NCBI GenBank assembly: GCA_913030785.1
Contig: CAJWER010000165.1
Span: 1-6,792, forward strand
Reading direction: 5' to 3'
Length of the DNA stretch: 6,792 bases
DNA from: an uncultured Chloroflexota bacterium
GTDB taxonomy: Bacteria; Chloroflexota; Dehalococcoidia; Lucifugimonadales; CAJWER01
The translations under genes and the position numbers were made by a program. Positions 1 through 6,126 of the stretch are shown here, one piece after another. The first letter of the stretch is position 1, and the number at the start of each line of letters is the position of its first letter. The notes beneath the pieces are model-generated. The model made no database searches, was not told the DNA's origin, and saw nothing but the letters and a program-made list of their open reading frames with translations.

Positions 1-38
1 GGGATCTGGGAGGCCCCCGCCGTTCCGTATCTGACTCT

Positions 39-68
39 ACATTAATACAGAACAGATGTACTTGTCAA
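39..68 (-). promoter_or_regulatory. Candidate leftward promoter between the operator-like sites
   Basis: Read on the minus strand, a consensus -35 TTGACA lies at 68-63. The -10 is less clear: TAATGT at 44-39 gives 18 bp spacing, and TATTAA at 47-42 gives 15 bp. The promoter would transcribe out of the left edge, and no start codon follows before base 1. One operator-like site (50-61) sits in the spacer and the other (75-87) just upstream, so a bound repressor would block the polymerase. The controlled gene is not visible. Confidence 0.35.
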
Positions 69-87
69 TAGTTGGAACATCTGTTTC
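50..87. promoter_or_regulatory. Paired inverted operator-like sites (LexA/DinR-box-like)
   Basis: Nine-base arms AACAGATGT (51-59) and ACATCTGTT (77-85) form a perfect inverted repeat around a 17-base centre. Each arm is also a quasi-palindrome by itself: GAACAGATGTAC at 50-61 and GAACATCTGTTTC at 75-87. Both resemble the Gram-positive-type SOS box (GAAC-N4-GTTC), each with one departure in the GTTC half: GTAC in the first, GTTT in the second. No T-run follows on either strand, so a terminator is unlikely. Two copies of one binding site beside a promoter is the layout of a repressor operator. The LexA assignment is inference from motif likeness only. Confidence 0.4.
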
Positions 88-128
88 CCACCCAATCTAG
101 GAAAGTCGGACTTCGGCCATACCACCGG

Positions 129-1148
129 TCATGCCCCGGACGTTACCAAGCGCATTACCTGGTATAGCCCGGCGCCAAGTAGCGCCACGACCGGGAAGGT
201 TAGAACCCAGCCGTAGACTATTTCCTTTGCGACTCCCCAGCGTACCGCAGAGAGCCGGACCGTCGAGCCCATTCCCAAAATGGACGATGTGATGACGTGG
301 GTCGTACTTACGGGAACTCCGGTGCGAGTAGCGATCTCGATAACGGTGGCTGCTGACATCTCAGCGGCGAAACCTTGGGGAGAGCGCATTTTGACTATGC
401 GGACCCCCAGTGTGTTGATCACCCTACGGCCGCCCAGATATGTTCCTACGGCCATAGTGGTGCCCGATAGAATGATCACCCATAGGGGCACCTCGAACGC
501 TATTCCCCTGGATTCCCAATCATAAAACACTGCAATGGCCAGGGTGATGATTCCCATGGTTTTCTGGGCGTCATTGGAGCCGTGGCTAAAAGCCATAGCC
601 GCTGCAGTCACCATCTGAGCTTTGCCAAATATTGAAGATACGAAGGTCCTTGTGCTTCTGTGGAATATCCAGTAGATCGACAGCATGACGAGATAGCCGC
701 CGATGAACCCGAGAATCGGCGAAAACGCCAGCCCCAGGAGTATCTTACGAATGCCGGCAGCCTGGAGCACACTCCATCCGCCGTGAGATATCCCGGACCC
801 GGCCACGCCGGATATCAGACTGTGACTACCAGACACGGGCATTCCGAGCCGCGTAGCCCAGAAGACCCACAGAGCAGCGGCCATCACTCCGGCGCCGACC
901 GTGACGAGGGTGATGGCCTCCGGGTCCACGACACCCTTGCCCACAGCCTTAGCGACCGCGGTGCCCGATATCGCGCCCACGAAGTTCATGACAGCTGCCA
1001 TCAGCACGGCTGCTAGAGGGGTCATCACCCTGGTGGACACGACCGTAGCAATGGCATTGGCTGCGTCGTTGAAACCGTTGGAAAGCTCGAATACTAAGGC
1101 TATGCCTACGACAATCACAAGAAAGGAGAACTGGGACTGGTCAATCAT
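129..1148 (-). CDS. pit: PiT-family inorganic phosphate permease
   Basis: A 339-residue integral membrane protein that should import inorganic phosphate, in characterised relatives usually as a metal-phosphate complex by proton symport or with sodium. Both PiT repeats are visible: the N-terminal signature GFNDAANAIAT (about 25-35), SGSHSLISG (106-114), then FSHGSNDAQKTMGII (187-201) and the C-terminal signature GVPVSTTHVITSSILG (277-292). About ten hydrophobic segments span the chain, and the length fits the short bacterial PiT class. ATG at 1148 is preceded by AAGGA at a normal distance. The gene lies 40 bases downstream of the DUF47 gene on the same strand, the usual pairing for this family, and is probably cotranscribed with it. 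No convincing intrinsic terminator follows the stop codon. The choice of co-ion cannot be read from sequence. Confidence 0.95.
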   Translation of the reverse strand: MIDQSQFSFLVIVVGIALVFELSNGFNDAANAIATVVSTRVMTPLAAVLMAAVMNFVGAISGTAVAKAVGKGVVDPEAITLVTVGAGVMAAALWVFWATRLGMPVSGSHSLISGVAGSGISHGGWSVLQAAGIRKILLGLAFSPILGFIGGYLVMLSIYWIFHRSTRTFVSSIFGKAQMVTAAAMAFSHGSNDAQKTMGIITLAIAVFYDWESRGIAFEVPLWVIILSGTTMAVGTYLGGRRVINTLGVRIVKMRSPQGFAAEMSAATVIEIATRTGVPVSTTHVITSSILGMGSTVRLSAVRWGVAKEIVYGWVLTFPVVALLGAGLYQVMRLVTSGA

Positions 1149-1188
1149 TGACGGTCCTTATAATGGGGGGAGCCCGGGAACCTATGGG

Positions 1189-1824
1189 TCAAGAGTGTTT
1201 GAGTACGATTCCTTCGAGAACGTTGGCGGCGTCTTCGGCTCGGTCTGTAGCCTCTTCCAGGGTATTGTAGATATCCCGCCATTTGAGGATGTGGACGACA
1301 TCTGTGCCGTTGCTAAACAGCTCGCCCAGGGCACGGCTGAGGACCTGGTCCGCTTCATTCTCCAGACGATTTATCTCCACCGACAAGGGTAGGATCTCGC
1401 GGAGCTTCGAGCTGCGCGTGGACAGCAGCCCAATGGCTCTCTCAAGCTGATCAGCGCAGCTGACGATGATCGTCGACAGGTGCATGGCGAACTCTGTAGG
1501 CTCTTCGATCTTGTAGGCTAGGGTGTACTGCGCCGCCTCATCGATGGCGTCGATTACGTCGTCGAGTCGTCCCGCCAGTGCCATGATGTCCTCGCGATCA
1601 ATGGGCGTGACGAAGGTGGTGTGCAGCGAGTGGGTGATATCGTGAATGATCTGGTCGCCGAACTCTTCCAGTTCCTTGATCTCAATCACCTTGGCAGAAA
1701 CGTTCTCGAAATTTAGCATCAGATCGTGCAGGCTCCTGGCCACCTGTTGGATATTCAGCGCACTTTGATGCAATAGGAAGAAAAACTTCTCGTCCTTCGG
1801 CATGAACGAAAATGAAAGTTTCAA
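1189..1824 (-). CDS. DUF47 / PhoU-like Pit accessory protein
   Basis: A mostly helical cytoplasmic protein of 211 residues in the DUF47 (PhoU_div) family, whose members are encoded beside PiT transporters and are thought to regulate them or phosphate/metal handling. Visible hallmarks are EEFGDQIIHDI (about 53-63), TPIDREDI (73-80), DDVIDAID (88-95), ENEAD (155-159) and a C-terminal helix with KW, IY and DRAEDAANVLE. The acidic E/D-rich repeats match the metal-binding PhoU-like fold. The chosen start is TTG at 1824, because GGAGGG at 1834-1829 lies just upstream and the resulting N-terminus, ending in PKDEKFF, is typical of the family. A TTG at 1836 is also in frame but would place that Shine-Dalgarno inside the gene. 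ATG at 1803 lacks a ribosome site. The gene stands first in a likely two-gene unit with pit. Confidence 0.9.
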   Translation of the reverse strand: MKLSFSFMPKDEKFFFLLHQSALNIQQVARSLHDLMLNFENVSAKVIEIKELEEFGDQIIHDITHSLHTTFVTPIDREDIMALAGRLDDVIDAIDEAAQYTLAYKIEEPTEFAMHLSTIIVSCADQLERAIGLLSTRSSKLREILPLSVEINRLENEADQVLSRALGELFSNGTDVVHILKWRDIYNTLEEATDRAEDAANVLEGIVLKHS

Positions 1825-1917
1825 TTTACCCTCCAATACATTCTTAGGTTCCTAACCTTGGGCCTCTGAGTGACGAATTGCAATATTTGTGATCCATAAG
1901 TTGACCCGCACGGGGGC

Positions 1918-1950
1918 AAAAAAAAACCCTTCACCTATAGGTGAAGGGTT
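1918..1950 (-). terminator. Strong intrinsic terminator, leftward
   Basis: Bases 1925-1950 form a perfect 26-base palindrome, with arms of 13 read through CCCTTCACC and GGTGAAGGG. On the minus strand it is followed at once by nine T residues (complement of A9 at 1918-1926). This is a textbook rho-independent terminator for leftward transcription. On the plus strand no T-run follows, so it is directional. No credible leftward coding gene lies to its right, so it must end a non-coding transcript or act as an attenuator ahead of the DUF47 gene at 1824. Confidence 0.85.
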
Positions 1951-2034
1951 GTGCTCAGGTGCCCGCTGCGGCTTGTTGCTGCACGGGCCGTACGGGATCG
2001 ACTCGTACGACGTATTCTGTCTTAGCATGGTAGA
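1918..2034 (-). ncRNA. Candidate structured leader RNA or small RNA upstream of DUF47-pit
   Basis: The leftward promoter at 2068-2040 would start RNA near 2034, and the terminator ends it near 1918, giving about 115 nt. No credible open reading frame lies in it. Inside, GUCGUACG (2011-2004) pairs with CGUACGGC (1994-1987) as an 8-bp hairpin with one G-U pair and a 9-nt loop. A second GC-rich hairpin uses GCCCG/CGGGC at 1988-1984 and 1965-1961. These two share bases 1987-1988, so they are partly alternative. I could not match it to SRP RNA (no GGAAG apical motif), tmRNA, or any riboswitch I know. With the coding start about 95 bases past the terminator, it could be a 5' leader with premature termination or an independent sRNA. 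I found no obvious antiterminator. Confidence 0.4.
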
Positions 2035-2051
2035 CCACGAGCTTAGCATCG
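2021..2051. repeat. Short direct repeat, 21-bp period, over the leftward promoter
   Basis: CTTAGCATGG at 2021-2030 recurs as CTTAGCATCG at 2042-2051, nine of ten bases identical and offset by 21 bp, that is two helical turns. One copy covers the -10 box of the leftward promoter and the other lies just past the expected transcription start. This spacing suits a regulator binding two adjacent faces of the helix, but chance or a duplicated -10 region is possible. Confidence 0.35.
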
Positions 2052-2068
2052 AGTGCATAGGGTGTCAA
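2040..2068 (-). promoter_or_regulatory. Leftward sigma70-type promoter for the leader RNA and DUF47-pit
   Basis: On the minus strand a perfect -35 TTGACA lies at 2068-2063, followed by a 17-bp spacer and -10 TAAGCT at 2045-2040. A TG one base before the -10 makes it an extended -10. The predicted start is near 2034. I see no equally good promoter between the terminator at 1918 and the DUF47 start, so this is the best candidate for the phosphate genes, by readthrough of the terminator. Confidence 0.55.
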
Positions 2069-2117
2069 CAGTCTTCAGATGCCGAGAGAATTCGAGGTCC
2101 GATAGCCCGTAGCTGGC

Positions 2118-2147
2118 TTTACAGCCCAGTCGTGAGGTAGATATAAT
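2118..2147 (+). promoter_or_regulatory. Rightward promoter for the def-cca-secD-secF unit
   Basis: A consensus -10 TATAAT at 2142-2147 lies 18 bp after TTTACA at 2118-2123, five of six bases matching the -35 consensus. The predicted transcript would start near 2154 and leave a leader of roughly 48 bases before def. The -35 sits within a small inverted repeat (CTGGCT, TTAC, AGCCCAG, about 2113-2129), which could be an operator or chance. Confidence 0.65.
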
Positions 2148-2201
2148 CTCTGCGGGTGTGGCAAGAGCCGCTGCCCTTCAACGCGTACCCGGAGAGTCGA
2201 A

Positions 2202-2705
2202 TTGGCCGTACGACCCATACTAGAGTATCCGCACGTCGCGCTCAGGCAAAAGGCGAAGAAGGTGCGTAAGATCGACAAGTCGATCCTGTCGCTCGCCGAC
2301 GATCTGATCGACACGCTGTATGAGGCTGGCGGGGTTGGCCTAGCCGCCAACCAGATCGGCGTACTTCGACGCGTCATTGTGATCCATATCCCGGATGAAG
2401 TGGAGCCAAGGATCTACGTGAACCCCGAGATAACACACCGAGAGGGCGAACGCGACGTTGAGGAGGGGTGCCTGAGCGTCCCTGGATACCACGCCATTGT
2501 GACTCGCTCCATTTGGGTCAAAGCCAAGGGGCTTGACCGTCAGTCGAAGTTGATTCGTCTTCGAGCCGAAGATCTCCTTGCCCAAGCGCTGGAGCATGAG
2601 ATCGATCACCTGAACGGTATCCTTTACCTGGACCACCTTGAGAGCCATCAGGACCTCATCCCGAACGAGCACCCCGCTGCGGAAGTTGCGGAGGTAGGGG
2701 CCTGA
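2202..2705 (+). CDS. def: Peptide deformylase
   Basis: A 167-residue cytosolic metalloenzyme that removes the formyl group from the N-terminal methionine of nascent proteins. All three family motifs are intact: GVGLAANQ (44-51), EGCLS (88-92) and HEIDH (132-136). C90, H132 and H136 should hold the metal and E133 is the catalytic base. Length fits the family. The start is TTG at 2202, with GGAG at 2191-2194 seven bases before it. The N-terminus MAVRPILEYP is the usual one, and no better ATG lies nearby. It is first in the rightward unit behind a good promoter. Its stop overlaps the start of a five-codon mini-ORF that leads into the next gene. Confidence 0.97.
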   Translation: MAVRPILEYPHVALRQKAKKVRKIDKSILSLADDLIDTLYEAGGVGLAANQIGVLRRVIVIHIPDEVEPRIYVNPEITHREGERDVEEGCLSVPGYHAIVTRSIWVKAKGLDRQSKLIRLRAEDLLAQALEHEIDHLNGILYLDHLESHQDLIPNEHPAAEVAEVGA

Positions 2706-2722
2706 TGGCCGATCACTCATGA
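2705..2722 (+). other. Five-codon relay mini-ORF between def and cca
   Basis: ATG at 2705 overlaps the def stop as TGATG. It encodes MADHS and stops at TGA 2720-2722, which overlaps the cca ATG at 2719 as ATGA. A purine-rich ribosome-site-like tract GAGGTAGGGG (2691-2700) is well spaced for this ATG but 18 bases from the cca ATG. It may pass terminating ribosomes on to cca. It could instead be the remnant of an older cca start put out of frame, or chance. Confidence 0.3.
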
Positions 2723-4221
2723 GCCAGACCACGGAGACCGAAACTCCATCACTTCACGGCGATAGTGACCTCCGCCAAGCCATGACCGCCCTGGCGGGCT
2801 ATTTCTCTACGCGAAGTGGATCGGCCTTTGTGGTCGGAGGAGCTGTCCGTGACACCATCCTCGGGAGGCCAGTCGGGGACATCGACGTGGCGACGGAGGG
2901 CGACCCGCAAACGTTTGGGGAGGGGCTGGCCAGTGCGCTTGGCTGGAACTCGACGCCTCTGGACGATCAGAGGGGGATCCTGCGAATAGCACCACCCGGA
3001 GGGGTCGGCCTGCACTTCGACGTCGCCCCTCTTCGCGGCGGAATCGACGAGGACCTGGGGCAAAGAGATTTTTCCATTGACGCAATGGCGTTCCCTCTGT
3101 CGGGGGGCAGCGTGCCAGGAGACGTCGATGACCTGGTCGACCCTCATGGCGGAAGGCAGGACCTCGAAAGCGGCGTCGTGAGGGCGTTGTCACCGCAGGT
3201 TTTTTCTGACGATCCCGTACGATTGATGCGTGCTCAACGCCTCGCATCGCAACTCGGATTCGCCATAGAGGAGCGCACTGCGGATGCCGTCAAGGAGCGC
3301 GCGGGGCTCGTCACGACTGTGGCGCCTGAGCGAGTCCGAGAGGAACTGCTTAAGATCCTAGAGGCAGATGATGCAACTGCGTCGCTTCGATCCCTGGACA
3401 GGCTCGGGATGTTGTGTGAGCTGATCCCTGAGCTTGAGGAAGCCAGGGGTGTGGAGCAGCCGAAAGAGCACTACTGGGACGTGCTCGAACATTGCCTCGA
3501 AGCCGCAGGACAGGTTCAACGGGTGATCGGACAGTCCACAGAGCAGGAATCTCATTTTGGTATGGTCCCGCGATTCGACGCCATGGATGCGTACTTCGAC
3601 GAGACGGTCAGCGATGGCCACGGGCGCAAGGCCCTGGCAGTGCTCGCTGGCCTTCTCCATGATGTCGCGAAGCCTGTCACCAAGACAACTGAGGACTCCG
3701 GCCGAGTCAGGTTCCTGGGCCACCATACGGAAGGCGCCAAGGTCACCGAGGGTGTCATGCGGAGACTGCGGCTCAGCAGTCGCGGTACGGCGCTGGTCAG
3801 CACTATGGTCGAGCACCACCTTCGACCAGGCCAGATGGCCGAGCCTGGTAAGATGCCGACGGCCAGAGCGATATACCGCTACTATCGTGATGTCAGCGAC
3901 GCAGCGACGGCCACGGTCTACCTGAACCTTGCCGACTACCTGGCAGCCAGGGGACCTGATTTGGACATGGATGACTGGTCGGACCACTGCAAGGTGGCAG
4001 AGCATATTCTTCAGGCTCGAACAATGGGACCAAAGACAACACACTCTCCCCTGTTGGGCGGGCACGAGATCATGGATGAATTCTTGCTCTCCCCCGGATC
4101 CCAGGTTGGGGTGCTCCTAGAGGTAGTCCGGGAGGCTGAGGCGAGCGGAGAAATATCAAGCAAGCAGGAAGCGATCTTGCTGGTTAAGTCAAGACTAGAC
4201 AACGGAGGCGGCGGTGCGTAG
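2719..4221 (+). CDS. cca: Class II tRNA nucleotidyltransferase (CCA/poly(A) polymerase family) with HD domain
   Basis: A 500-residue enzyme of the class II nucleotidyltransferase family, most likely adding or repairing the tRNA 3' CCA end. In order it shows GGAVRD (40-45), the metal-binding DID (54-56), QRDFSIDAMA (115-124, motif B), DDPVRLMRAQRLASQLGF (164-181, motif D) and ERVREELLKIL (204-214). A C-terminal HD-type domain follows with HD at 314-315, HH at 335-336 and HH at 366-367. Two family positions differ from the common form: the motif B Asn is Asp, and the first residue of ED..R is Asp. CC-adding, A-adding, full CCA-adding or poly(A) polymerase activity cannot be told apart here. ATG at 2719 is the only start after an in-frame stop at 2695. 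It lacks its own well-placed ribosome site and probably depends on coupling to def. Confidence 0.9.
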   Translation: MSQTTETETPSLHGDSDLRQAMTALAGYFSTRSGSAFVVGGAVRDTILGRPVGDIDVATEGDPQTFGEGLASALGWNSTPLDDQRGILRIAPPGGVGLHFDVAPLRGGIDEDLGQRDFSIDAMAFPLSGGSVPGDVDDLVDPHGGRQDLESGVVRALSPQVFSDDPVRLMRAQRLASQLGFAIEERTADAVKERAGLVTTVAPERVREELLKILEADDATASLRSLDRLGMLCELIPELEEARGVEQPKEHYWDVLEHCLEAAGQVQRVIGQSTEQESHFGMVPRFDAMDAYFDETVSDGHGRKALAVLAGLLHDVAKPVTKTTEDSGRVRFLGHHTEGAKVTEGVMRRLRLSSRGTALVSTMVEHHLRPGQMAEPGKMPTARAIYRYYRDVSDAATATVYLNLADYLAARGPDLDMDDWSDHCKVAEHILQARTMGPKTTHSPLLGGHEIMDEFLLSPGSQVGVLLEVVREAEASGEISSKQEAILLVKSRLDNGGGGA

Positions 4222-6091
4222 ATACGCCCGAACACTGGCATTTGTTCTCATACTCGTGGTTGCAGCAGGGCTCACCCTGGGCTTCCAGGAGATCTCTATC
4301 AGGGGCTTCGAGCGCGGTGGCGACACCCTACTAGGGCTAACCCTCGGACTGGATCTCCAGGGAGGCAGCCATCTCATATATCAGGCTGACCAGAAGGACG
4401 CGGACGGCGAATCGATTACGCCCAGCGCAGACGAGATGCAATCACTGCTCCGAACCATCGAGCGGCGGGTAAACTCGGCTGGCCTCGGAGAGCCTATGCT
4501 GCAGCTTCTGGGCGACGACCGCCTGCTGATCCAGCTTCCCGGTATTAAAGACCCAGGCCGGGCCAAGACGCTGATTGGTGAAACGGCCCGCCTCGAGTTC
4601 AAGCACCGCCAATTGAACGTGTCCAGGGAGGTTCCGGGGCTCACCGGCAGCTCGGTCTTGAGCGTGCAGGTCGGCACTATGACTGAAAGCGGCGAGTTGG
4701 ACGCGATACCGGTCTTCACGCCGGGTACCAACACTCCGGTCACTGCGACGAGCACCGATGAAGGGTCAGCGACGTCCACTGATGCGGTTGGCGATCCTCC
4801 CCCCGCACCGGCGATTCTGCTGACATTCGAGGATGAGGCGGCCACTGCCCTTGACGGCTTCGCTGACCGGATGGAAGCCAGCCTGATTCCTGTCGAAGGG
4901 GCAACACAGATATTCCCTGTATTCCTTACGATTGGGGTGCCAGGAGCTTCTACCAGATTGATGCGGGTGCCGTACCTGCCAATGATACCACTCCCGGATG
5001 GCACTATATTGCCCATCCCCGGACAGCCACTGGTGGTAAGGGTTGGGGATACCAACCAGTTCATGATCAATCTCTCCGGCGAGTACAAATCGATCGAAGA
5101 AGCGGTCGCGGTGATCGGCACGTCGCCTACCATCGTGTTCGGCGAGGAGGCGGGAGCAATCGACGAGGACTTCGGCCTCACCGGCGACGACCTCGCACGA
5201 GCCTATCCAAGTCAGCTTCCCCAGTCTGGGCTCCCGGTCGTAAACCTGGAGTTCAACGCCAAAGGCACGAACAAGTTCGCTGAACTCACATCTCAGATCG
5301 CTGGCTCGCCGGACCAGATCGCCATCATTTTGGACGGTGTGGAGTTGATCGCTCCCGTAGTTAACCAGCCGATCACCTCGGGCACGGCGTTCATCCAGGG
5401 CGCCGGCTTTACCTTCGAGAGGGTGCGAGACATCGCCCTGCTGTTGGAAGGTGGCCGCCTGCCGCTCCCCATCACCCTGATCCAGGAGCGCGATGTCGAC
5501 GCGATTCTCGGGGCGGACTCCCTGAGGAAGAGCACTATCGCGGGCGCTGTTGGCCTTGCTCTAGTCCTGCTCTTCATGATCGCCTACTACAGGGCACCGG
5601 GCCTGGTCGCTGCGCTCGCCTTGACGATGTATGCGACCCTACTTCTAGCCGTCTTCAAGATGCTGCCTGTGACGCTTACGCTCTCTGGGATCGCAGCCGC
5701 AATCCTCTCGGTGGGCATGGCAGTCGACGCGAACATCCTGATATTCGAGCGGATGAAAGAGGAGTTGCGTGCAGGGCGTACACTACTGTCCTCTATCAAC
5801 ATTGGATTCAACCGCGCCTGGCCCGCGATTAGAGATGGCAACGTCTCGACGCTGATCACGTGCGCCATTTTGTTCTGGTTCGCGGATACCCTCGGCGCTT
5901 CCATCGTCCAGGGCTTCGCTGCAACGCTGGCGATGGGTGTCGGGATCAGCATGTTCTCAGCCATTACCATTAGCCGGACGCTTCTCCGAATAACAGCAGT
6001 GTCTCCCCTGAGCAAGCGGCTCGACCTGTTCGTACCGTCTGGCGGCAGGGATCTGCCGCAGCAAGAGTCTCCGGCAAGCGCTGGGGCGTAG
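4214..6091 (+). CDS. secD: Protein translocase subunit SecD, with enlarged P1 domain
   Basis: A 625-residue inner-membrane protein that works with SecF and SecYEG, using the proton gradient to pull exported proteins across the membrane. It has an N-terminal membrane anchor (about 7-24), the signature LGLDLQGG (44-51), ERRVNSAGLGEP (83-94) and QLPGIKDP (107-114). The P1 second half includes AIILDGVELIAPVV (370-383), and about five C-terminal membrane segments follow from 441 to 590. The conserved VDANILIFER (504-513) carries the transport-linked Asp at 505. Residues about 121-345 are longer than in short SecD proteins. They hold a Thr/Ser/Pro-rich linker (171-199) and a segment resembling the following P1 part, apparently an internal duplication. 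The GTG start at 4214 follows CGGAGG by five bases and overlaps the cca end by 8 nt, indicating translational coupling. Confidence 0.95.
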   Translation: MRRYARTLAFVLILVVAAGLTLGFQEISIRGFERGGDTLLGLTLGLDLQGGSHLIYQADQKDADGESITPSADEMQSLLRTIERRVNSAGLGEPMLQLLGDDRLLIQLPGIKDPGRAKTLIGETARLEFKHRQLNVSREVPGLTGSSVLSVQVGTMTESGELDAIPVFTPGTNTPVTATSTDEGSATSTDAVGDPPPAPAILLTFEDEAATALDGFADRMEASLIPVEGATQIFPVFLTIGVPGASTRLMRVPYLPMIPLPDGTILPIPGQPLVVRVGDTNQFMINLSGEYKSIEEAVAVIGTSPTIVFGEEAGAIDEDFGLTGDDLARAYPSQLPQSGLPVVNLEFNAKGTNKFAELTSQIAGSPDQIAIILDGVELIAPVVNQPITSGTAFIQGAGFTFERVRDIALLLEGGRLPLPITLIQERDVDAILGADSLRKSTIAGAVGLALVLLFMIAYYRAPGLVAALALTMYATLLLAVFKMLPVTLTLSGIAAAILSVGMAVDANILIFERMKEELRAGRTLLSSINIGFNRAWPAIRDGNVSTLITCAILFWFADTLGASIVQGFAATLAMGVGISMFSAITISRTLLRITAVSPLSKRLDLFVPSGGRDLPQQESPASAGA

Positions 6092-6126
6092 TCGATGTCT
6101 GGAAACCCCGTCCAAGGAGTTGAGAT

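Larger units (their letters stand above)
1837..2201. other. Divergent intergenic region between DUF47 and def
   Basis: These 365 bases carry no credible gene. Short open frames on both strands across the terminator palindrome arise from its symmetry. From right to left the region holds the def promoter, the leftward promoter with its direct repeat, the structured RNA and its terminator. Last, just ahead of the DUF47 ribosome site, comes a small overlapping inverted repeat: TTAGG-TT-CCTAA at 1844-1855 and AGGTT-CCT-AACCT at 1846-1858. Confidence 0.6.

Noticed and set aside
94..116. AAGTC-G-GACTT inverted repeat downstream of pit as a terminator
   Set aside because: The arms leave a loop of only one base, the usable stem is about three pairs, and there is no T-run.
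901..1392. 163-codon rightward open frame across pit and the DUF47 gene
   Set aside because: It is antisense to two conserved genes and their junction, with no domain.
1852..2058. 68-codon leftward open frame between def and the DUF47 gene
   Set aside because: It runs straight through the terminator palindrome and its T-run, has no ribosome site at its ATG and resembles no family. The similar rightward frame at 1889-2140 arises from the same palindrome.
1951..2160. Possible SRP RNA, tmRNA or 6S RNA in the divergent region
   Set aside because: The SRP GGAAG apical motif and a tmRNA tag frame with tRNA-like ends were not found, and no long near-terminal pairing typical of 6S RNA was seen; only a generic candidate RNA is supported.
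3358..4065. 235-codon leftward open frame inside cca
   Set aside because: It lies antisense to a clearly conserved enzyme, has Cys/Arg/His-rich composition without domains, and is a shadow of GC-rich coding sequence.
4381..5181. 266-codon leftward open frame inside secD
   Set aside because: It is antisense to the SecD P1 region, is Ser/Arg/Pro-rich, has no ribosome site and no recognisable family.
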